This document shows, piece by piece, positions 19,957 through 28,731 of a stretch of DNA of 64,000 bases; the stretch's first letter is position 1, and every line of letters begins with the position of its first letter. Under the pieces are notes generated by a model that saw only the letters and a list, made by a program, of their open reading frames with translations, did no database searches and was not told the origin of the DNA. Source of the stretch: Frankiales bacterium (GTDB lineage Bacteria; Actinomycetota; Actinomycetes; S36-B12; CAIYMF01). A program made the translations under genes and the position numbers. The DNA is taken from positions 32,097-96,096 of the forward strand of contig WGLY01000009.1 of NCBI GenBank assembly GCA_016125335.1, in the 5' to 3' direction.

Positions 19957-20014
19957 GACGTGCGTGCGCGTGCCCGGGTGCGGCCTTCCGGCCGGCGCCC
20001 GGCGGCGCGAGGAG

Positions 20015-20410
20015 CTACTTGACGGTGACCTTGGCGCCGGCGGCCTCGAGGGCCTCCTTCGCCTTGTCCGCGTCCTCCTTCTTGACCTTCTCCAGGACCG
20101 GCTTCGGCGCGGCCTCGACGAGGTCCTTGGCCTCCTTGAGGCCGAGGTTCGTGAGGGTGCGCACCTCCTTGATGACCTGGATCTTCTTGTCGCCGGCGTC
20201 CTCGAGGATGACGTCGAACTCGTCCTGGTCCGCGCCCGCGTCCTCGGCGGCGGCGCCGCCGCCGGGGGCGGCCGGGGCCACGCCCATGGCCACGGGGGCC
20301 GCGGCGGTGACCTCGAAGGTCTCCTCGAACTGCTTCACGAACTCGGAGAGCTCGATGAGGGTCATCTCCTTGAAGGCCTCAAGGAGCTCGTCGGTGCTGA
20401 GCTTCGCCAT
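20015..20410 (-). CDS. rplL: Ribosomal protein L7/L12
   Basis: Acidic stalk protein of 131 residues that recruits translational GTPases. N-terminal dimerisation domain ([22 protein letters not shown]), Ala/Gly hinge (about 36-60) and C-terminal domain with [21 protein letters not shown] and [16 protein letters not shown]. Follows rplJ by about 70 nt. Confidence 0.98.
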   Translation of the reverse strand: MAKLSTDELLEAFKEMTLIELSEFVKQFEETFEVTAAAPVAMGVAPAAPGGGAAAEDAGADQDEFDVILEDAGDKKIQVIKEVRTLTNLGLKEAKDLVEAAPKPVLEKVKKEDADKAKEALEAAGAKVTVK

Positions 20411-20483
20411 GATCGGCGGTCCTTTCGTACGTGCGTCCTGGCCGGGGCCCGAACGTCCATCTCGGATGGGGTGAGGTGGGGCG

Positions 20484-21227
20484 TCAGCCCTCGGTGGTCG
20501 CGCCGTCCTCGGCCTCGGCCTCGGCGGCCGGTGCCTCGGTGGCCTCCGCGTCGGCCTCGGCGGCCGGAGCGTCGGTGGCGGCGGTTGCCTCGGCCTCGGC
20601 GGGCGCCGCAGCGTCCTCCGCGACCGGGGCGGCCTCGGCCGCGGGCTCGCCCGCGACGTCGGCGGCATCCGCGGCCGGCGCCGCAGCGCCCGCACCGCCG
20701 ATGACCGAGGGGTCGGCCTCGGCCTTGACCCGCAGCGCCTCGATCGTGCGGGCCGCCTGCGAGAGAGGTGCCTGGAACAGCGCCGCCGCCTGGGACAGCG
20801 ACGCCTTCATGGCACCCGCGAGCTTCGCGAGGAGGACCTCGCGCGACTCGAGGTCTGCGAGCTTGGCGATCTCGGCGGCGGACAGCGTCTTGCCGTCCAT
20901 GTAGCCGCCCTTGATCACCAGCAGGGGGTTCGCCTTGGCGAAGTCACGCAGGCCCTTGGCGGCCTCGACCGGGTCGCCCTTGACGAACGCCAGCGCGCTC
21001 GGGCCGGTGAGGAGGCTGTCGAGGCCCTCCACGCCCGCCTCGGCGGCAGCGATCTTGGTCAGCGTGTTCTTCACCACGGCGTAGCTGGTGGTCTCACCGA
21101 GCGAGCGGCGCAGCGTCTTGAGCTGCGCCACGGTGAGGCCGCGGTACTCGGTGAGCACGGTCGCCGTGGAGCTGCGGAAGTGCTCCGCGATCTCCGCGAC
21201 GTCGGCTGCCTTGTCGGCCCGCGCCAT
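20484..21227 (-). CDS. rplJ: Ribosomal protein L10 with long acidic tail
   Basis: Stalk base protein that binds L12 dimers. 247 residues, well above the usual 165-180. Residues 1-176 are a standard L10 ([32 protein letters not shown], the C-terminal L12-binding helix). Residues 178-247 are almost only Ala, Glu, Asp and Pro. The tail follows the point where most L10 proteins end. Preceded by an L10 leader RNA and its own promoter. Confidence 0.96.
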   Translation of the reverse strand: MARADKAADVAEIAEHFRSSTATVLTEYRGLTVAQLKTLRRSLGETTSYAVVKNTLTKIAAAEAGVEGLDSLLTGPSALAFVKGDPVEAAKGLRDFAKANPLLVIKGGYMDGKTLSAAEIAKLADLESREVLLAKLAGAMKASLSQAAALFQAPLSQAARTIEALRVKAEADPSVIGGAGAAAPAADAADVAGEPAAEAAPVAEDAAAPAEAEATAATDAPAAEADAEATEAPAAEAEAEDGATTEG

Positions 21228-21271
21228 GGGTCTCCTTCCAACGGTGCGCCGAGAAGGACCCACGAGACGCG

Positions 21272-21295
21272 AAAAGCCCCGCGCAGGCGCGGGGC
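21272..21295 (-). terminator. Attenuator hairpin in the rplJ leader
   Basis: Stem 21276-21283 with 21288-21295, loop 21284-21287, U-tract of four from 21275 to 21272. It is the only hairpin in the window followed by a U-run, and it lies 45 nt before the rplJ start, not after a gene end. Confidence 0.7.
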
Positions 21296-21403
21296 ACCCA
21301 CCGCCACGGGGGCGATGGTCCTCACCTGCGCTGGCCCTCCGCGGTTCGCGGACGCTTCGGACGGGGCCGCACGAGGCAGCTCCGACGACCGGCGGTCTTC
21401 GGC
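21272..21403 (-). ncRNA. Ribosomal L10 leader
   Basis: The transcribed leader of rplJL, about 176 nt in total. It carries GAAGACCGCCGGTCG, then CCAGCGCAGGTGAGGACC, strings typical of the L10 leader where L10-L12 binds and represses its own operon. It ends in a perfect intrinsic-terminator hairpin: 8-bp stem GCCCCGCG/CGCGGGGC, 4-nt loop, followed by TTTT (21272-21295). The combination suggests feedback by attenuation; which alternative structure forms cannot be resolved by eye. Confidence 0.7.
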
Positions 21404-21409
21404 GTGGTC

Positions 21410-21438
21410 AGGGTACGTGGGCGGGGCGGGCGGGTCAA
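21410..21438 (-). promoter_or_regulatory. rplJL promoter
   Basis: Minus strand TTGACC (21433-21438), 17-nt spacer, TACCCT (21410-21415). It lies about 65 nt past the rplA stop and directly before the L10 leader. Confidence 0.72.
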
Positions 21439-21504
21439 AACGCCCGCCCCGGCCACGGTCGTGCAGGGGTGCGACGGCCGGGGGGCCGGCCGTCGCGGGG
21501 GCGC

Positions 21505-22227
21505 TCAGGCCGAGGCGGTGTCGTCCTCGGAGAGCAGGTTGCGGGTGCGGTTGGGGTCGACCGGGACGCCGGGGCCCATCGTCGTGGAGACGGTGGCCTT
21601 CTTGAGGTAGCGACCCTTGGCGGCCGAGGGCTTGAGACGCAGCACCTCGTCGAGGGCGGCGGCGTAGTTCTCGACGAGCTGCTCGTCGGAGAACGAGGCC
21701 TTGCCGATGACGAAGTGCAGGTTGGAGTGCTTGTCGACCCGGAACTCGATCTTGCCGCCCTTGATCTCGGTGACGGCCTTGGCGACGTCCATGGTCACGG
21801 TGCCGGTCTTCGGGTTGGGCATCAGGCCGCGCGGGCCGAGCACCTTGCCGAGGCGGCCGACCTTGCCCATGAGGTCGGGGGTGGCTACCGCGGCGTCGAA
21901 GTCGGTGAACCCGCCCGCGACCCGGTCGATGAGCTCGTCGCCGCCGACGACGTCCGCGCCCGCGGCGCGCGCCTCCTCCGCCTTCTCACCGTTGGCGAAG
22001 ACCAGGACCCGGGCGGTCTTGCCGGTGCCGTGGGGGAGGTTGACGGTGCCGCGGACCATCTGGTCGGCCTTGCGGGGGTCGACCCCGAGGCGGAACGCGA
22101 CCTCGACGGTCGCGTCGAACTTCGCGGGGTTGGTCGACTTGGCCAGGCGGACCGCCGTCAGGGGGGCGTAGAGGGAGTCCTTGTCGATCTGCTCGACGGC
22201 CTTGTCGTAGGCCTTGCTGCGCTTCAT
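21505..22227 (-). CDS. rplA: Ribosomal protein L1
   Basis: Stalk protein of 240 residues; in other bacteria also an autogenous repressor of rpl[22 protein letters not shown] at the N-terminus, [19 protein letters not shown], and the signature [19 protein letters not shown], all intact. Preceded by GAGGAGCAGCA before the ATG. Second gene after rplK. Confidence 0.98.
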   Translation of the reverse strand: MKRSKAYDKAVEQIDKDSLYAPLTAVRLAKSTNPAKFDATVEVAFRLGVDPRKADQMVRGTVNLPHGTGKTARVLVFANGEKAEEARAAGADVVGGDELIDRVAGGFTDFDAAVATPDLMGKVGRLGKVLGPRGLMPNPKTGTVTMDVAKAVTEIKGGKIEFRVDKHSNLHFVIGKASFSDEQLVENYAAALDEVLRLKPSAAKGRYLKKATVSTTMGPGVPVDPNRTRNLLSEDDTASA

Positions 22228-22313
22228 TGCTGCTCCTCGTGCGTGGGAGTCGTGGTCGGACGGGCCGCGCTCGGCCCTGCCACGTCGTGCGGGTGGGGTG
22301 GGACGGGTGGTCG

Positions 22314-22745
22314 TCAGTCGGCGACGGTGATGCCCATCGACCGCGCGCTGCCCTCGATGATGGCCATCGCGCCCTCGATGTCGTTGGCGTTGAGGTCGGG
22401 CATCTTCACCTCGGCGATCTCGCGGACCTGGGCCTTGGTGATCGTGGCGACCTTGGTGGTCAGCGGGTTCGCCGCGCCCTTCTCGACGCCGGCGGCCTTG
22501 AGGATGAGCCTCGAGGCCGGCGGGGTCTTGAGGACGAAGGTGAACGAGCGGTCCTCGTACACGGTGATCTCGACCGGGATGACCTGGCCGCGCTGCGACT
22601 CGGTCGCGGCGTTGTACGCCTTGCAGAACTCCATGATGTTGACGCCGTGCTGACCGAGCGCCGGACCGACCGGCGGCGCGGGGTTGGCGGCGCCGGCCTG
22701 GATCTGGAGCTTGATCAGGCCTGCGACCTTCTTCTTGGGAGGCAT
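22314..22745 (-). CDS. rplK: Ribosomal protein L11
   Basis: 143-residue protein of the GTPase-associated centre, target site of thiopeptides. [34 protein letters not shown] covers the proline-rich N-domain start, and the C-domain ends in [15 protein letters not shown] start. 64 nt after nusG; no independent promoter is evident. Confidence 0.98.
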   Translation of the reverse strand: MPPKKKVAGLIKLQIQAGAANPAPPVGPALGQHGVNIMEFCKAYNAATESQRGQVIPVEITVYEDRSFTFVLKTPPASRLILKAAGVEKGAANPLTTKVATITKAQVREIAEVKMPDLNANDIEGAMAIIEGSARSMGITVAD

Positions 22746-22809
22746 TCCTCGGGTCCTTGCTGTGGTGTGGTGGTGCCTGCTCCGTCGCCCGTGGGCGCCG
22801 GCGCACGCC

Positions 22810-23682
22810 TTAGTTCTTCTGGATCTGGCTGAAGCCGAGCTCGACCGGGGTCTCGCGGCCGAAGATCTCGACCAGACCGGTGACCTTCTGCGCGTCCGCG
22901 TTGATCTCCGAGATCGTCGCGTGCAGGGTCGCGAAGGGACCGTCGATGACGGTGACGGAGTCGCCGACGGAGAAGTCGACGACGGTGACCTCGCCGACCG
23001 GCGCGGGCGTCCCGGGCTTCTTCTCGGGGGCCGGGGCGAGGATCGCGACGACCTCGTCGAGGCTCAGCGGCGCGGGCTGGTGCCCGTGCCCCACGAAGCC
23101 GGTGACGCCGGGGGTGTGCCGGACGGTGCCCCAGGAGGCGTCGGTGAGGTCCATGCGGACCAGGACGTAGCCCGGGAACTTGTTGCGGCGGACCAGCTTG
23201 CGCTGGCCGTTCTTGATCTCGGTGACCTCCTCCATGGGGACCTCGACCTGGAAGATCAGGTCCTCCATGTTCAGCGAGGTGATCCGGCTCTCGAGGTTGG
23301 TCTTCACCTTGTTCTCGTAGCCGGCGTAGGAGTGCACGACGTACCAGTCGCCGAGCTCGGTGCGCATGCGCTCGCGGAAGGCCTCGACCGGGTCGGTCTC
23401 GTCGTCGGCGGCCGCCTCCTCGACGGGCGCCGGCTCCTCGGCGGGGGCGGGCGCCGCGTCGGCGTCGGCGGCCTCCTCCTCGGCCTCCTCGGCCGCGGGC
23501 TGCTCGTCGGCCGTGTCGGCGGGGGCGGCGTCCGACTCCTCGGCCTCGACCTGGTCGGTCGCCGCAGCCTGGCCGGCGCTCTCGAACGACAGGCGCAGGG
23601 CGTCGGCGGGGGCCTCGGCGCCCTGGTCGGCGGCCGGTGCCTCGACCGTCGCCTCGGCGTCGTTCTCGTGCATGTCGGACAC
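22810..23682 (-). CDS. nusG: Transcription factor NusG with acidic N-terminal extension
   Basis: Elongation factor linking RNA polymerase with the ribosome or Rho. 290 residues from GTG ([14 protein letters not shown]), chosen because GAGGAG lies 4 nt upstream; ATG at 23673 is the alternative. Residues 1-105 are a disordered Ala/Glu/Asp/Pro extension, common in actinobacteria. The NGN domain begins at [16 protein letters not shown] (about 112) and the KOW motif [18 protein letters not shown] is near 240. Downstream of secE. Confidence 0.97.
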   Translation of the reverse strand: MSDMHENDAEATVEAPAADQGAEAPADALRLSFESAGQAAATDQVEAEESDAAPADTADEQPAAEEAEEEAADADAAPAPAEEPAPVEEAAADDETDPVEAFRERMRTELGDWYVVHSYAGYENKVKTNLESRITSLNMEDLIFQVEVPMEEVTEIKNGQRKLVRRNKFPGYVLVRMDLTDASWGTVRHTPGVTGFVGHGHQPAPLSLDEVVAILAPAPEKKPGTPAPVGEVTVVDFSVGDSVTVIDGPFATLHATISEINADAQKVTGLVEIFGRETPVELGFSQIQKN

Positions 23683-23732
23683 GGTGCTCCTCGGTCTGGC
23701 GGGTGGTGCGGGGGCGGGTGCGCTGGGGACGG

Positions 23733-23993
23733 TCAGGAACCGCCGAAGACCCAGAGCACCCCCTTGGCGAAGATCAGGTCCAGGACGGCGACGATCGTCG
23801 CGACGACCGTGACGAACACCAGCACGACCCACGTGTAGGTGATCAGCTCACGGCGGGTGGGCCACACCACCTTGCGCAGCTCGGCGACCACCTGGCGGTA
23901 GAACAGCGCGAGGCGCGCGCCGATCCCCTGGCGATCGTCCGATCGCTGCGGGCGGTCGCGGTCGGGCACCTCGGTGCCGACGGTGTCGCTCAC
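23733..23993 (-). CDS. secE: Preprotein translocase subunit SecE
   Basis: Small essential subunit of the SecYEG channel, 86 residues. A hydrophilic N-terminus, then the conserved amphipathic stretch [20 protein letters not shown] and one membrane helix (about 53-80). The motif KVVWPTR is diagnostic. Lies between tRNA-Trp and nusG, the standard actinobacterial arrangement. Confidence 0.97.
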   Translation of the reverse strand: MSDTVGTEVPDRDRPQRSDDRQGIGARLALFYRQVVAELRKVVWPTRRELITYTWVVLVFVTVVATIVAVLDLIFAKGVLWVFGGS

Positions 23994-24044
23994 GCGTCCT
24001 CGCTCGGGTCGGCCCCGCCCGGCGGGCGGTGGGCTCGTGGCGGC

Positions 24045-24165
24045 CGACCGGGCGGTCGACCGGGTGGTGCTGTGCTGACGGGTCCGCAGGACCCGGCGGA
24101 GCCGGTCCGCACCGGGTCCTCAGGACCCGGTCGAGCCGCCGCCGCCTCCCGGTCCGGGGACCGGG
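24045..24165 (-). repeat. Cluster of four palindromes between tRNA-Trp and secE
   Basis: Four inverted repeats stand in a row: 24045-24058 (CGACC/GGTCG), 24080-24094 (GGGTCC/GGACCC), 24111-24131 (9-bp ACCGGGTCC/GGACCCGGT, 3-nt loop) and 24148-24165 (CCCGGTCC/GGACCGGG). Three share the core GGTCC/GGACC. The last begins 6 nt past the mature tRNA-Trp 3' end. They would all form in the tRNA-secE read-through transcript. Role unknown; processing, termination or degenerate duplication are possible. Confidence 0.6.
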
Positions 24166-24170
24166 TCGCG

Positions 24171-24243
24171 CAGGGCCGGAGGGACTTGAACCCCCAACCG
24201 CCGGTTTTGGAGACCGGTGCTCTACCAATTGAGCTACGACCCT
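24171..24243 (-). tRNA. trpT: tRNA-Trp (CCA anticodon)
   Basis: Cloverleaf folds by eye: acceptor AGGGTCG with CGGCCCT, D-arm TAGCTCAATTGGTAGAGCA, anticodon loop CTCCAAA (CCA), T-arm with GGTTCAAGTCC. 73 nt; the 3' CCA is not encoded. Located upstream of secE as in other actinobacteria. Confidence 0.95.
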
Positions 24244-24320
24244 TCGGGACGCCCCTCCGCACGCCGCAGACCGATGTGCGGGCACGCTTGCGCAGGGGTG
24301 GACGTCCACCAGGAGGTCCG

Positions 24321-24350
24321 AGCATACGGGACTGCGCGGGCCCTTCCCAA
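24321..24350 (-). promoter_or_regulatory. Promoter of tRNA-Trp / secE-nusG
   Basis: Minus strand TTGGGA (24345-24350), 18-nt spacer, TATGCT (24321-24326), about 80 nt before the tRNA 5' end. The -10 equals that of rpoB. Confidence 0.6.
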
Positions 24351-24441
24351 ACCGCGCCCGGCCGGGCCGGGGCGGCGCCCGACGGGGGCGGCCGGCAACC
24401 CACGGGGCACCCGCCCGGGCCCATGCGCGAGGATGGGCCGC

Positions 24442-25671
24442 ATGACTGAGCAGGCGCACGCGGGCGTCGAGCACGCCCGCGTCTCCCACCGCATCGGGTC
24501 CATCGCCGAGTCCGCCACGCTCGCCGTCGACGCCCGCGCGAAGGCGCTCAAGGCCGCCGGCCGGCCGGTCATCGGGTTCGGGGCCGGCGAGCCGGACTTC
24601 CCCACCCCGGAGTACGTCGTCGAGGCGGCCGTGGCGGCCTGCCGCGACCCCCGCTGGCACCGCTACACCCCGGCCGCCGGCCTCCCGGAGCTGCGCGAGG
24701 CCATCGCGGCCAAGACGCTGCGCGACTCCGGCTACGCCGTCACCGCCGCGCAGGTGCTGGTGACCAACGGCGGCAAGCAGGCCCTCTACAACACCTTCGC
24801 CGCGCTGCTCGACCCGGGCGACGAGGCGCTGCTGCCGGCGCCCTACTGGACCACCTACCCGGAGTCGATCCGCCTCGCGGGCGGGGTCCCCGTCGAGATC
24901 GCGACCGACGAGACCTCCGGCTACCGGGTCACCCTCGAGCAGCTCGAGGCGGCCCTCACCCCCAGGACCAAGCTGCTGGTGTTCGTCTCGCCGTCCAACC
25001 CCACCGGGGCGGTCTACTCCCCCGCCGAGGTCGAGGCCATCGGCCGCTGGGCGCTGGACCGCGGCATCTGGGTCGTCACCGACGAGATCTACGAGCACCT
25101 GGTGTACGGGGAGGCCACCTTCGCCTCGATGCCCGCGCTGGTGCCCGAGCTCGCCGACCGGTGCGTCGTGGTCAACGGCGTCGCCAAGACCTACGCGATG
25201 ACCGGGTGGCGCGTGGGCTGGCTGGTCGGGCCGAAGGACGTCGTGACCGCCGCGGCCAACCTCCAGTCGCACGCGACCTCCAACGTGGCCAACGTGTCGC
25301 AGGTGGCGGCGCTGGCGGCCGTGTCGGGCGACCTGTCCGCGGTGGCCGAGATGCGCGCCGCCTTCGACCGCAGGCGGCAGACCATCACCGGGATCCTCGA
25401 CGCGATCGACGGCGTCACCTGCCCGCTGCCGGAGGGCGCGTTCTACGTCTACCCCTCGGTCAAGGGGGTGCTCGGCCGCAGCATCCGCGGCTCCGTGCCC
25501 ACCACGTCGGCCGAGCTCGCCGCGCTCATCCTCGACGAGGCCGAGGTCGCGGTCGTGCCCGGCGAGGCGTTCGGCACCCCGGGCTACCTGCGCCTGTCCT
25601 ACGCGCTCGGCGACGACGACCTCGTCGAGGGCGCCACCCGCATCGCCCGGCTCCTCGGCGAGGCCGGCTGA
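24442..25671 (+). CDS. aspC: Aspartate aminotransferase (PLP, fold type I, class Ib)
   Basis: Transfers the amino group between aspartate and 2-oxoglutarate with pyridoxal phosphate. 409 residues. Conserved NGGKQALYN (about 109-117), SPSNPTGA at 183-190, DEIYEHLVY near 214-222, the Schiff-base lysine K249 in [13 protein letters not shown], and the carboxylate-binding Arg in [11 protein letters not shown] at 24442 is preferred because GAGG lies 9 nt upstream; ATG at 24433 is also open. Divergent from tRNA-Trp. Position next to secE matches other actinobacteria. Confidence 0.93.
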   Translation: MTEQAHAGVEHARVSHRIGSIAESATLAVDARAKALKAAGRPVIGFGAGEPDFPTPEYVVEAAVAACRDPRWHRYTPAAGLPELREAIAAKTLRDSGYAVTAAQVLVTNGGKQALYNTFAALLDPGDEALLPAPYWTTYPESIRLAGGVPVEIATDETSGYRVTLEQLEAALTPRTKLLVFVSPSNPTGAVYSPAEVEAIGRWALDRGIWVVTDEIYEHLVYGEATFASMPALVPELADRCVVVNGVAKTYAMTGWRVGWLVGPKDVVTAAANLQSHATSNVANVSQVAALAAVSGDLSAVAEMRAAFDRRRQTITGILDAIDGVTCPLPEGAFYVYPSVKGVLGRSIRGSVPTTSAELAALILDEAEVAVVPGEAFGTPGYLRLSYALGDDDLVEGATRIARLLGEAG

Positions 25672-25710
25672 GCCGACCGGCTCCCGGGGGTCACAGCCCG
25701 CCCACGCACG

Positions 25711-25746
25711 GGCGCGCGCGGCCCCGGGGTCGGGGTCGCGCGCGCC
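25711..25746. terminator. Bidirectional terminator between aspC and the SHOCT gene
   Basis: 10-bp perfect stem GGCGCGCGCG (25711-25720) with CGCGCGCGCC (25737-25746) and a GC-rich 16-nt loop that can pair further. It lies between convergent genes. Confidence 0.6.
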
Positions 25747-25782
25747 GGTGCGTCCGGCCGCCGTGCGGCGGCGGTGCCGTCG

Positions 25783-26166
25783 TCAGCCGAGGAGCTTGGC
25801 CTTCGCGGCCGCGAACTCCTCGTCGCTGAGGATGCCGGCGTTCTTCAGCTCGGCCAGCTTCTGCAGCTCGGCCACCATGTCGGTGCCGCCGCCGGCCGGG
25901 GCCGGGGCCGCGGGCGGCGGGGCCGCCGCGGCGAGCTGCGCCTGCTGGGCCTGCTGCGCCGCGAGCGCCGCCTGCACCTGGGCGTCGATCTGCGCCTGCT
26001 GCGCGGCCATCGCCTGCTGCTCCTGGTAGGCCTGCGCCTGCGCGGCCTCCTGCTGCTTACCGGCGGCGTGCCGCTGCATGCCGCCGCTGACCGCGGTGGC
26101 GGTGCCGGCGATCACCGCGGTGCGGGCCATGGTCCCGACGAGGCCGGGTCGTCCCATCCGTCGCAT
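25783..26166 (-). CDS. SHOCT-domain protein with Gln/Ala-rich helix
   Basis: 127 residues. A basic N-terminus (MRRMGRPGLVG) and a short hydrophobic part (about 12-28) precede a Gln/Ala-rich helix (QEAAQAQAYQEQQAMAAQQ, about 38-80), a Pro/Ala linker, and a C-terminal SHOCT domain (VAELQKLAELKNAGILSDEEFAAAKAKLLG). SHOCT modules are short oligomerisation or anchoring units; the specific role is unknown. Followed by a DUF6325-like gene on the same strand upstream, a pairing that suggests a shared operon. Confidence 0.8.
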   Translation of the reverse strand: MRRMGRPGLVGTMARTAVIAGTATAVSGGMQRHAAGKQQEAAQAQAYQEQQAMAAQQAQIDAQVQAALAAQQAQQAQLAAAAPPPAAPAPAGGGTDMVAELQKLAELKNAGILSDEEFAAAKAKLLG

Positions 26167-26205
26167 GTCGTGCCTTCCTTCTCGCTGGTCCTGGTGGGGG
26201 GTGGC

Positions 26206-26643
26206 TCAGGCGTCGACCGCGTCGAGCACGGCGGCGACGTCGTCGGCGGGGATGCGCTCGAAGGCCACGAGCATGCCGCCGTTGTCGCGGATGGCCTGGC
26301 CGGCGCGGATGAGCCAGGTGTTCTCCCAGGCGATCATCATGATCGCCGACGACGGCGGCATCGCCTCGATCGCGGCGCCGGCGTCGTCCTCGGAGAGCAG
26401 GCCGGGGATGTCGCCGCGGATCGCGACGAGGTCCGGGACGCCGTCCCCGTCGATGTCGGTGACCTCGAACATCGAGGTCTCGCCGTTCTCGTCCTTGTTC
26501 ACCAGCACGACGTCGAGCACGCGCACGATGCCCGCCGCCACCAGGTCGATGATGGCCGCGGCCACCGACCCGTCGAACCTCGGCTCGTCGAAGGCGACGA
26601 CCGCCACGTCGACCGGCCCCACCGGTCGTACGACGTCTGACAT
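26206..26643 (-). CDS. DUF6325-like protein
   Basis: 145 residues, no signal peptide or membrane helix. Recognisable features are PVDVAVVAFDEPRFDGSVAAAIIDLVAAGIVRVLDV and MIAWENTWLIRAGQAIRDNGGMLVAFERIPA, which fit the DUF6325 family of actinobacterial proteins that commonly occur next to a SHOCT-domain gene. A strong RBS (GAGGAGG, 5 nt before the ATG) starts the two-gene unit. Molecular role unknown. Confidence 0.75.
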   Translation of the reverse strand: MSDVVRPVGPVDVAVVAFDEPRFDGSVAAAIIDLVAAGIVRVLDVVLVNKDENGETSMFEVTDIDGDGVPDLVAIRGDIPGLLSEDDAGAAIEAMPPSSAIMMIAWENTWLIRAGQAIRDNGGMLVAFERIPADDVAAVLDAVDA

Positions 26644-26731
26644 GGATCCTCCTCGGGGGCGCCCCGTCCGCCCGGACGGCCGCGAGCAGAACCTAACCCC
26701 CGCCCCCGGGCGGAGTCCCGGGGAACCGGGA

Positions 26732-27772
26732 TCAGGGCACGGAGCAGCCGACGAGGGTCGGCTCGGGCTCGAGGTCGATCCCGAACTCCGCCCGCACGCG
26801 GGCGCGGACCAGCCCGGCCAGCTCGAGGACGTCCGCCGTCGCGGCGCCGCCCCGGTTGGTCAGGGCGAGGGTGTGCCGGGTCGACACCGCGGCCCGGCCG
26901 CTGCCCGACGCCGTGCCGCGGGCCACCCCGGCCCGCTCGATGAGCCAGGCGGCGCTGGTCTTCACGCGGCCGTCGGCCGCGGGGTAGCGCGGGGCGTCGT
27001 CGGGCAGACGGGCGGCGTCCGCCGGGTCGAGGACGGGGTTGGTGAAGAACGACCCGACGCTCCACGTGTCGTGGTCGTCCGGGTCGAGCACCATCCCCTT
27101 GGCCCGGCGCAGCGCGAGGACCGACTCGCGCACCGCGGCGACGCCCGCGCGCCCCTGCTCGGGGACGCCGAGCGAGCGGGCCAGCTCGGCGTAGCGCAGC
27201 GGCGCCGAGACCGGCGACAGGCGCAGCTGGAGGGTGACGTCGAGGACCAGCCACCGGCCCGGCTCGCGCTTGAACCGGCTCGTGCGGTAGCCGAAGCCGC
27301 AGTCGGCCGCGGCGAAGGTGCGCACGACGTGCTCGGTCCGGTCCCACGCGCGCACCCGGGCGACGACGTCGGAGATCTCCTGGCCGTAGGCGCCGACGTT
27401 CTGCACCGGGGTCGCGCCCACGGATCCCGGGATGCCGGACAGCGCCTCGATGCCGGCCCACTCCTCGGCCACGGCGCGGGCCACGAGGCCGTCCCACGGC
27501 TCGCCGGCCGCGGCGGTGACCCATGCGCCGCCGCAGGTGTCGGCCTCCGTGGTCACGCCCGAGGTGCGCACGAGCACCACCGTGCCGGGGTACCCGTCGT
27601 CGGCCACCACCAGGTTGCTCCCGCCGGCCACCACCAGGGCCGGGACGCCGGAGGCGTCCGCCGCGGCCACCGCCTCGACCAGGCTGCGCTCGTCCTCGGC
27701 CACGACGACCTCGCGGGCCGGGCCCCCGACGCGCAGCGTCGTGAGGTCGGCGAGCGCCGGCGTGGTCGTCAC
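26732..27772 (-). CDS. murB: UDP-N-acetylenolpyruvoylglucosamine reductase
   Basis: FAD/NADPH enzyme that makes UDP-MurNAc in peptidoglycan synthesis. 346 residues from GTG. FAD-binding VAGGSNLVV at 48-56 and GIPGSVGATPVQNVGAYGQE at 113-132; the proton-donating serine S241 in GSFFTNP; substrate-binding KTSAAWLIERAG near 271-282. The layout is of type I MurB with the extra loop. Sits beside the hot-dog dehydratase genes, the same neighbourhood as in Streptomyces. Confidence 0.95.
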   Translation of the reverse strand: MTTTPALADLTTLRVGGPAREVVVAEDERSLVEAVAAADASGVPALVVAGGSNLVVADDGYPGTVVLVRTSGVTTEADTCGGAWVTAAAGEPWDGLVARAVAEEWAGIEALSGIPGSVGATPVQNVGAYGQEISDVVARVRAWDRTEHVVRTFAAADCGFGYRTSRFKREPGRWLVLDVTLQLRLSPVSAPLRYAELARSLGVPEQGRAGVAAVRESVLALRRAKGMVLDPDDHDTWSVGSFFTNPVLDPADAARLPDDAPRYPAADGRVKTSAAWLIERAGVARGTASGSGRAAVSTRHTLALTNRGGAATADVLELAGLVRARVRAEFGIDLEPEPTLVGCSVP

Positions 27773-27847
27773 GCCGGAAGCCTAGGCGGCCGCGAGGGCG
27801 GCGCCGGCGAAGCGGGCCGGGTCCGGGCCGGGTCCGGGCCGGCCGGT

Positions 27848-28276
27848 TCAGGCCAGGCGGACGACCGCCTGCGCCTTGCCCAGCACCGTCTGCCCCTGGA
27901 ACGTGGCCGTGAGGTCGACCCGCACGGTGCCGTCGTCGCGCTTGTCGGCCACGACGCCGGTGACCTGCACCTCGGCGCCGTGGTCGTCGTCGGGCACGAC
28001 CACGGGACGGGTGAAGCGCACGCCGTACTCCACGAGGGCGCCCGGGTCGCCCACCCAGTCGGTGACGACGCGCCCGGCGGTGGCCATCGTCAGCATCCCG
28101 TGGGCGACCACGTCCGGCAGGCCCACGGCGCGGGCGAACCGCTCGTTCCAGTGGATCGGGTTGAAGTCGCCGGAGGCGCCGGCGTACATGACGAGGTTGA
28201 CGCGCTGGAGGGTCACGGTGAGGGCGGGCAGCTCGGTGCCCACCTCGACGTCGGACCAGGCGACGGACGCGGTCAT
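27848..28276 (-). CDS. MaoC-type hot-dog dehydratase, HadB-like subunit
   Basis: 142 residues. The hydratase-2 motif GASGDFNPIHWNERFA gives the catalytic pair D37 and H42. By homology it is the catalytic subunit of a heterodimeric (3R)-hydroxyacyl-ACP/CoA dehydratase; HadB of mycobacteria is the closest named relative and lies in the same genomic setting. Starts 4 nt inside the HadA-like gene (ATGA overlap), so the two are coupled. The substrate is unknown: no mycolate genes are in view. Confidence 0.85.
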   Translation of the reverse strand: MTASVAWSDVEVGTELPALTVTLQRVNLVMYAGASGDFNPIHWNERFARAVGLPDVVAHGMLTMATAGRVVTDWVGDPGALVEYGVRFTRPVVVPDDDHGAEVQVTGVVADKRDDGTVRVDLTATFQGQTVLGKAQAVVRLA

Positions 28277-28731
28277 GCGGACTCCTCGGCGGTTCCCCGG
28301 GCGACGGTGACGGTCCACACGGTGGCGACCGGCTCACCGTCCTCGGTGGTGATGTCGGCGCGAGTGGTGAGGATGTCGTTGCCCGCGGCGGCCCGGATGG
28401 CCTCGATGGTGGTGGTGACCCGCAGCTCGTCGCCGGCGGTGACCGGCCGGGTGTAGGCGAAGCGCTGCTCGCCGTGCACCACGCGGCTGTAGTCGAGGCC
28501 GAGGCCGGGGTCGAACATCGCGGCGGCCGCGGCGCGCATCGACGCGACGAACACGAAGGTCGGCGGCGCCACGACGTCGCGGTGCCCGAGCGAGCGGGCG
28601 TGCTCGACGTCGTGGTAGGCCGGGTTCGCGTCGCCGATGGCCAGGGCGAACTCGCGGATCTTCTCGCGGCCCACCTGGTAGGTGGGTCCGCCGTCGTAGA
28701 CCTTGCCCAGGTAGTCCTGGTTCAGCGCCAT
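28273..28731 (-). CDS. MaoC-type hot-dog dehydratase, HadA-like subunit
   Basis: 152 residues from MALNQDYLGKVYDGGPTYQVGREKIREFA. The degenerate motif AIGDANPAYHD, with PPTFVFVASMRAA after it, fits the HadA or FAS1-dehydratase half, which stabilises the acyl chain, not the catalytic HadB half. ATG 28731 is chosen because GGAGG lies 6 nt upstream; GTG at 28734 is possible. It shares a base with the stop of the broken reductase gene upstream. Confidence 0.85.
   Translation of the reverse strand: MALNQDYLGKVYDGGPTYQVGREKIREFALAIGDANPAYHDVEHARSLGHRDVVAPPTFVFVASMRAAAAAMFDPGLGLDYSRVVHGEQRFAYTRPVTAGDELRVTTTIEAIRAAAGNDILTTRADITTEDGEPVATVWTVTVARGTAEESA

Larger units (their letters stand above)
19508..20014. 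other. Intergenic region between rplL and rpoB
   Basis: 507 nt without a gene. It contains the rplL terminator hairpin (19920-19956), the rpoB promoter (19614-19642) and an rpoB leader of about 100 nt holding the sequence CTTTGCGCTGCCC just after the -10 (minus strand 19597-19609). A second TTGACT at 19801-19806 with a poor -10 may be another promoter. No coding potential seen. Confidence 0.6.
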
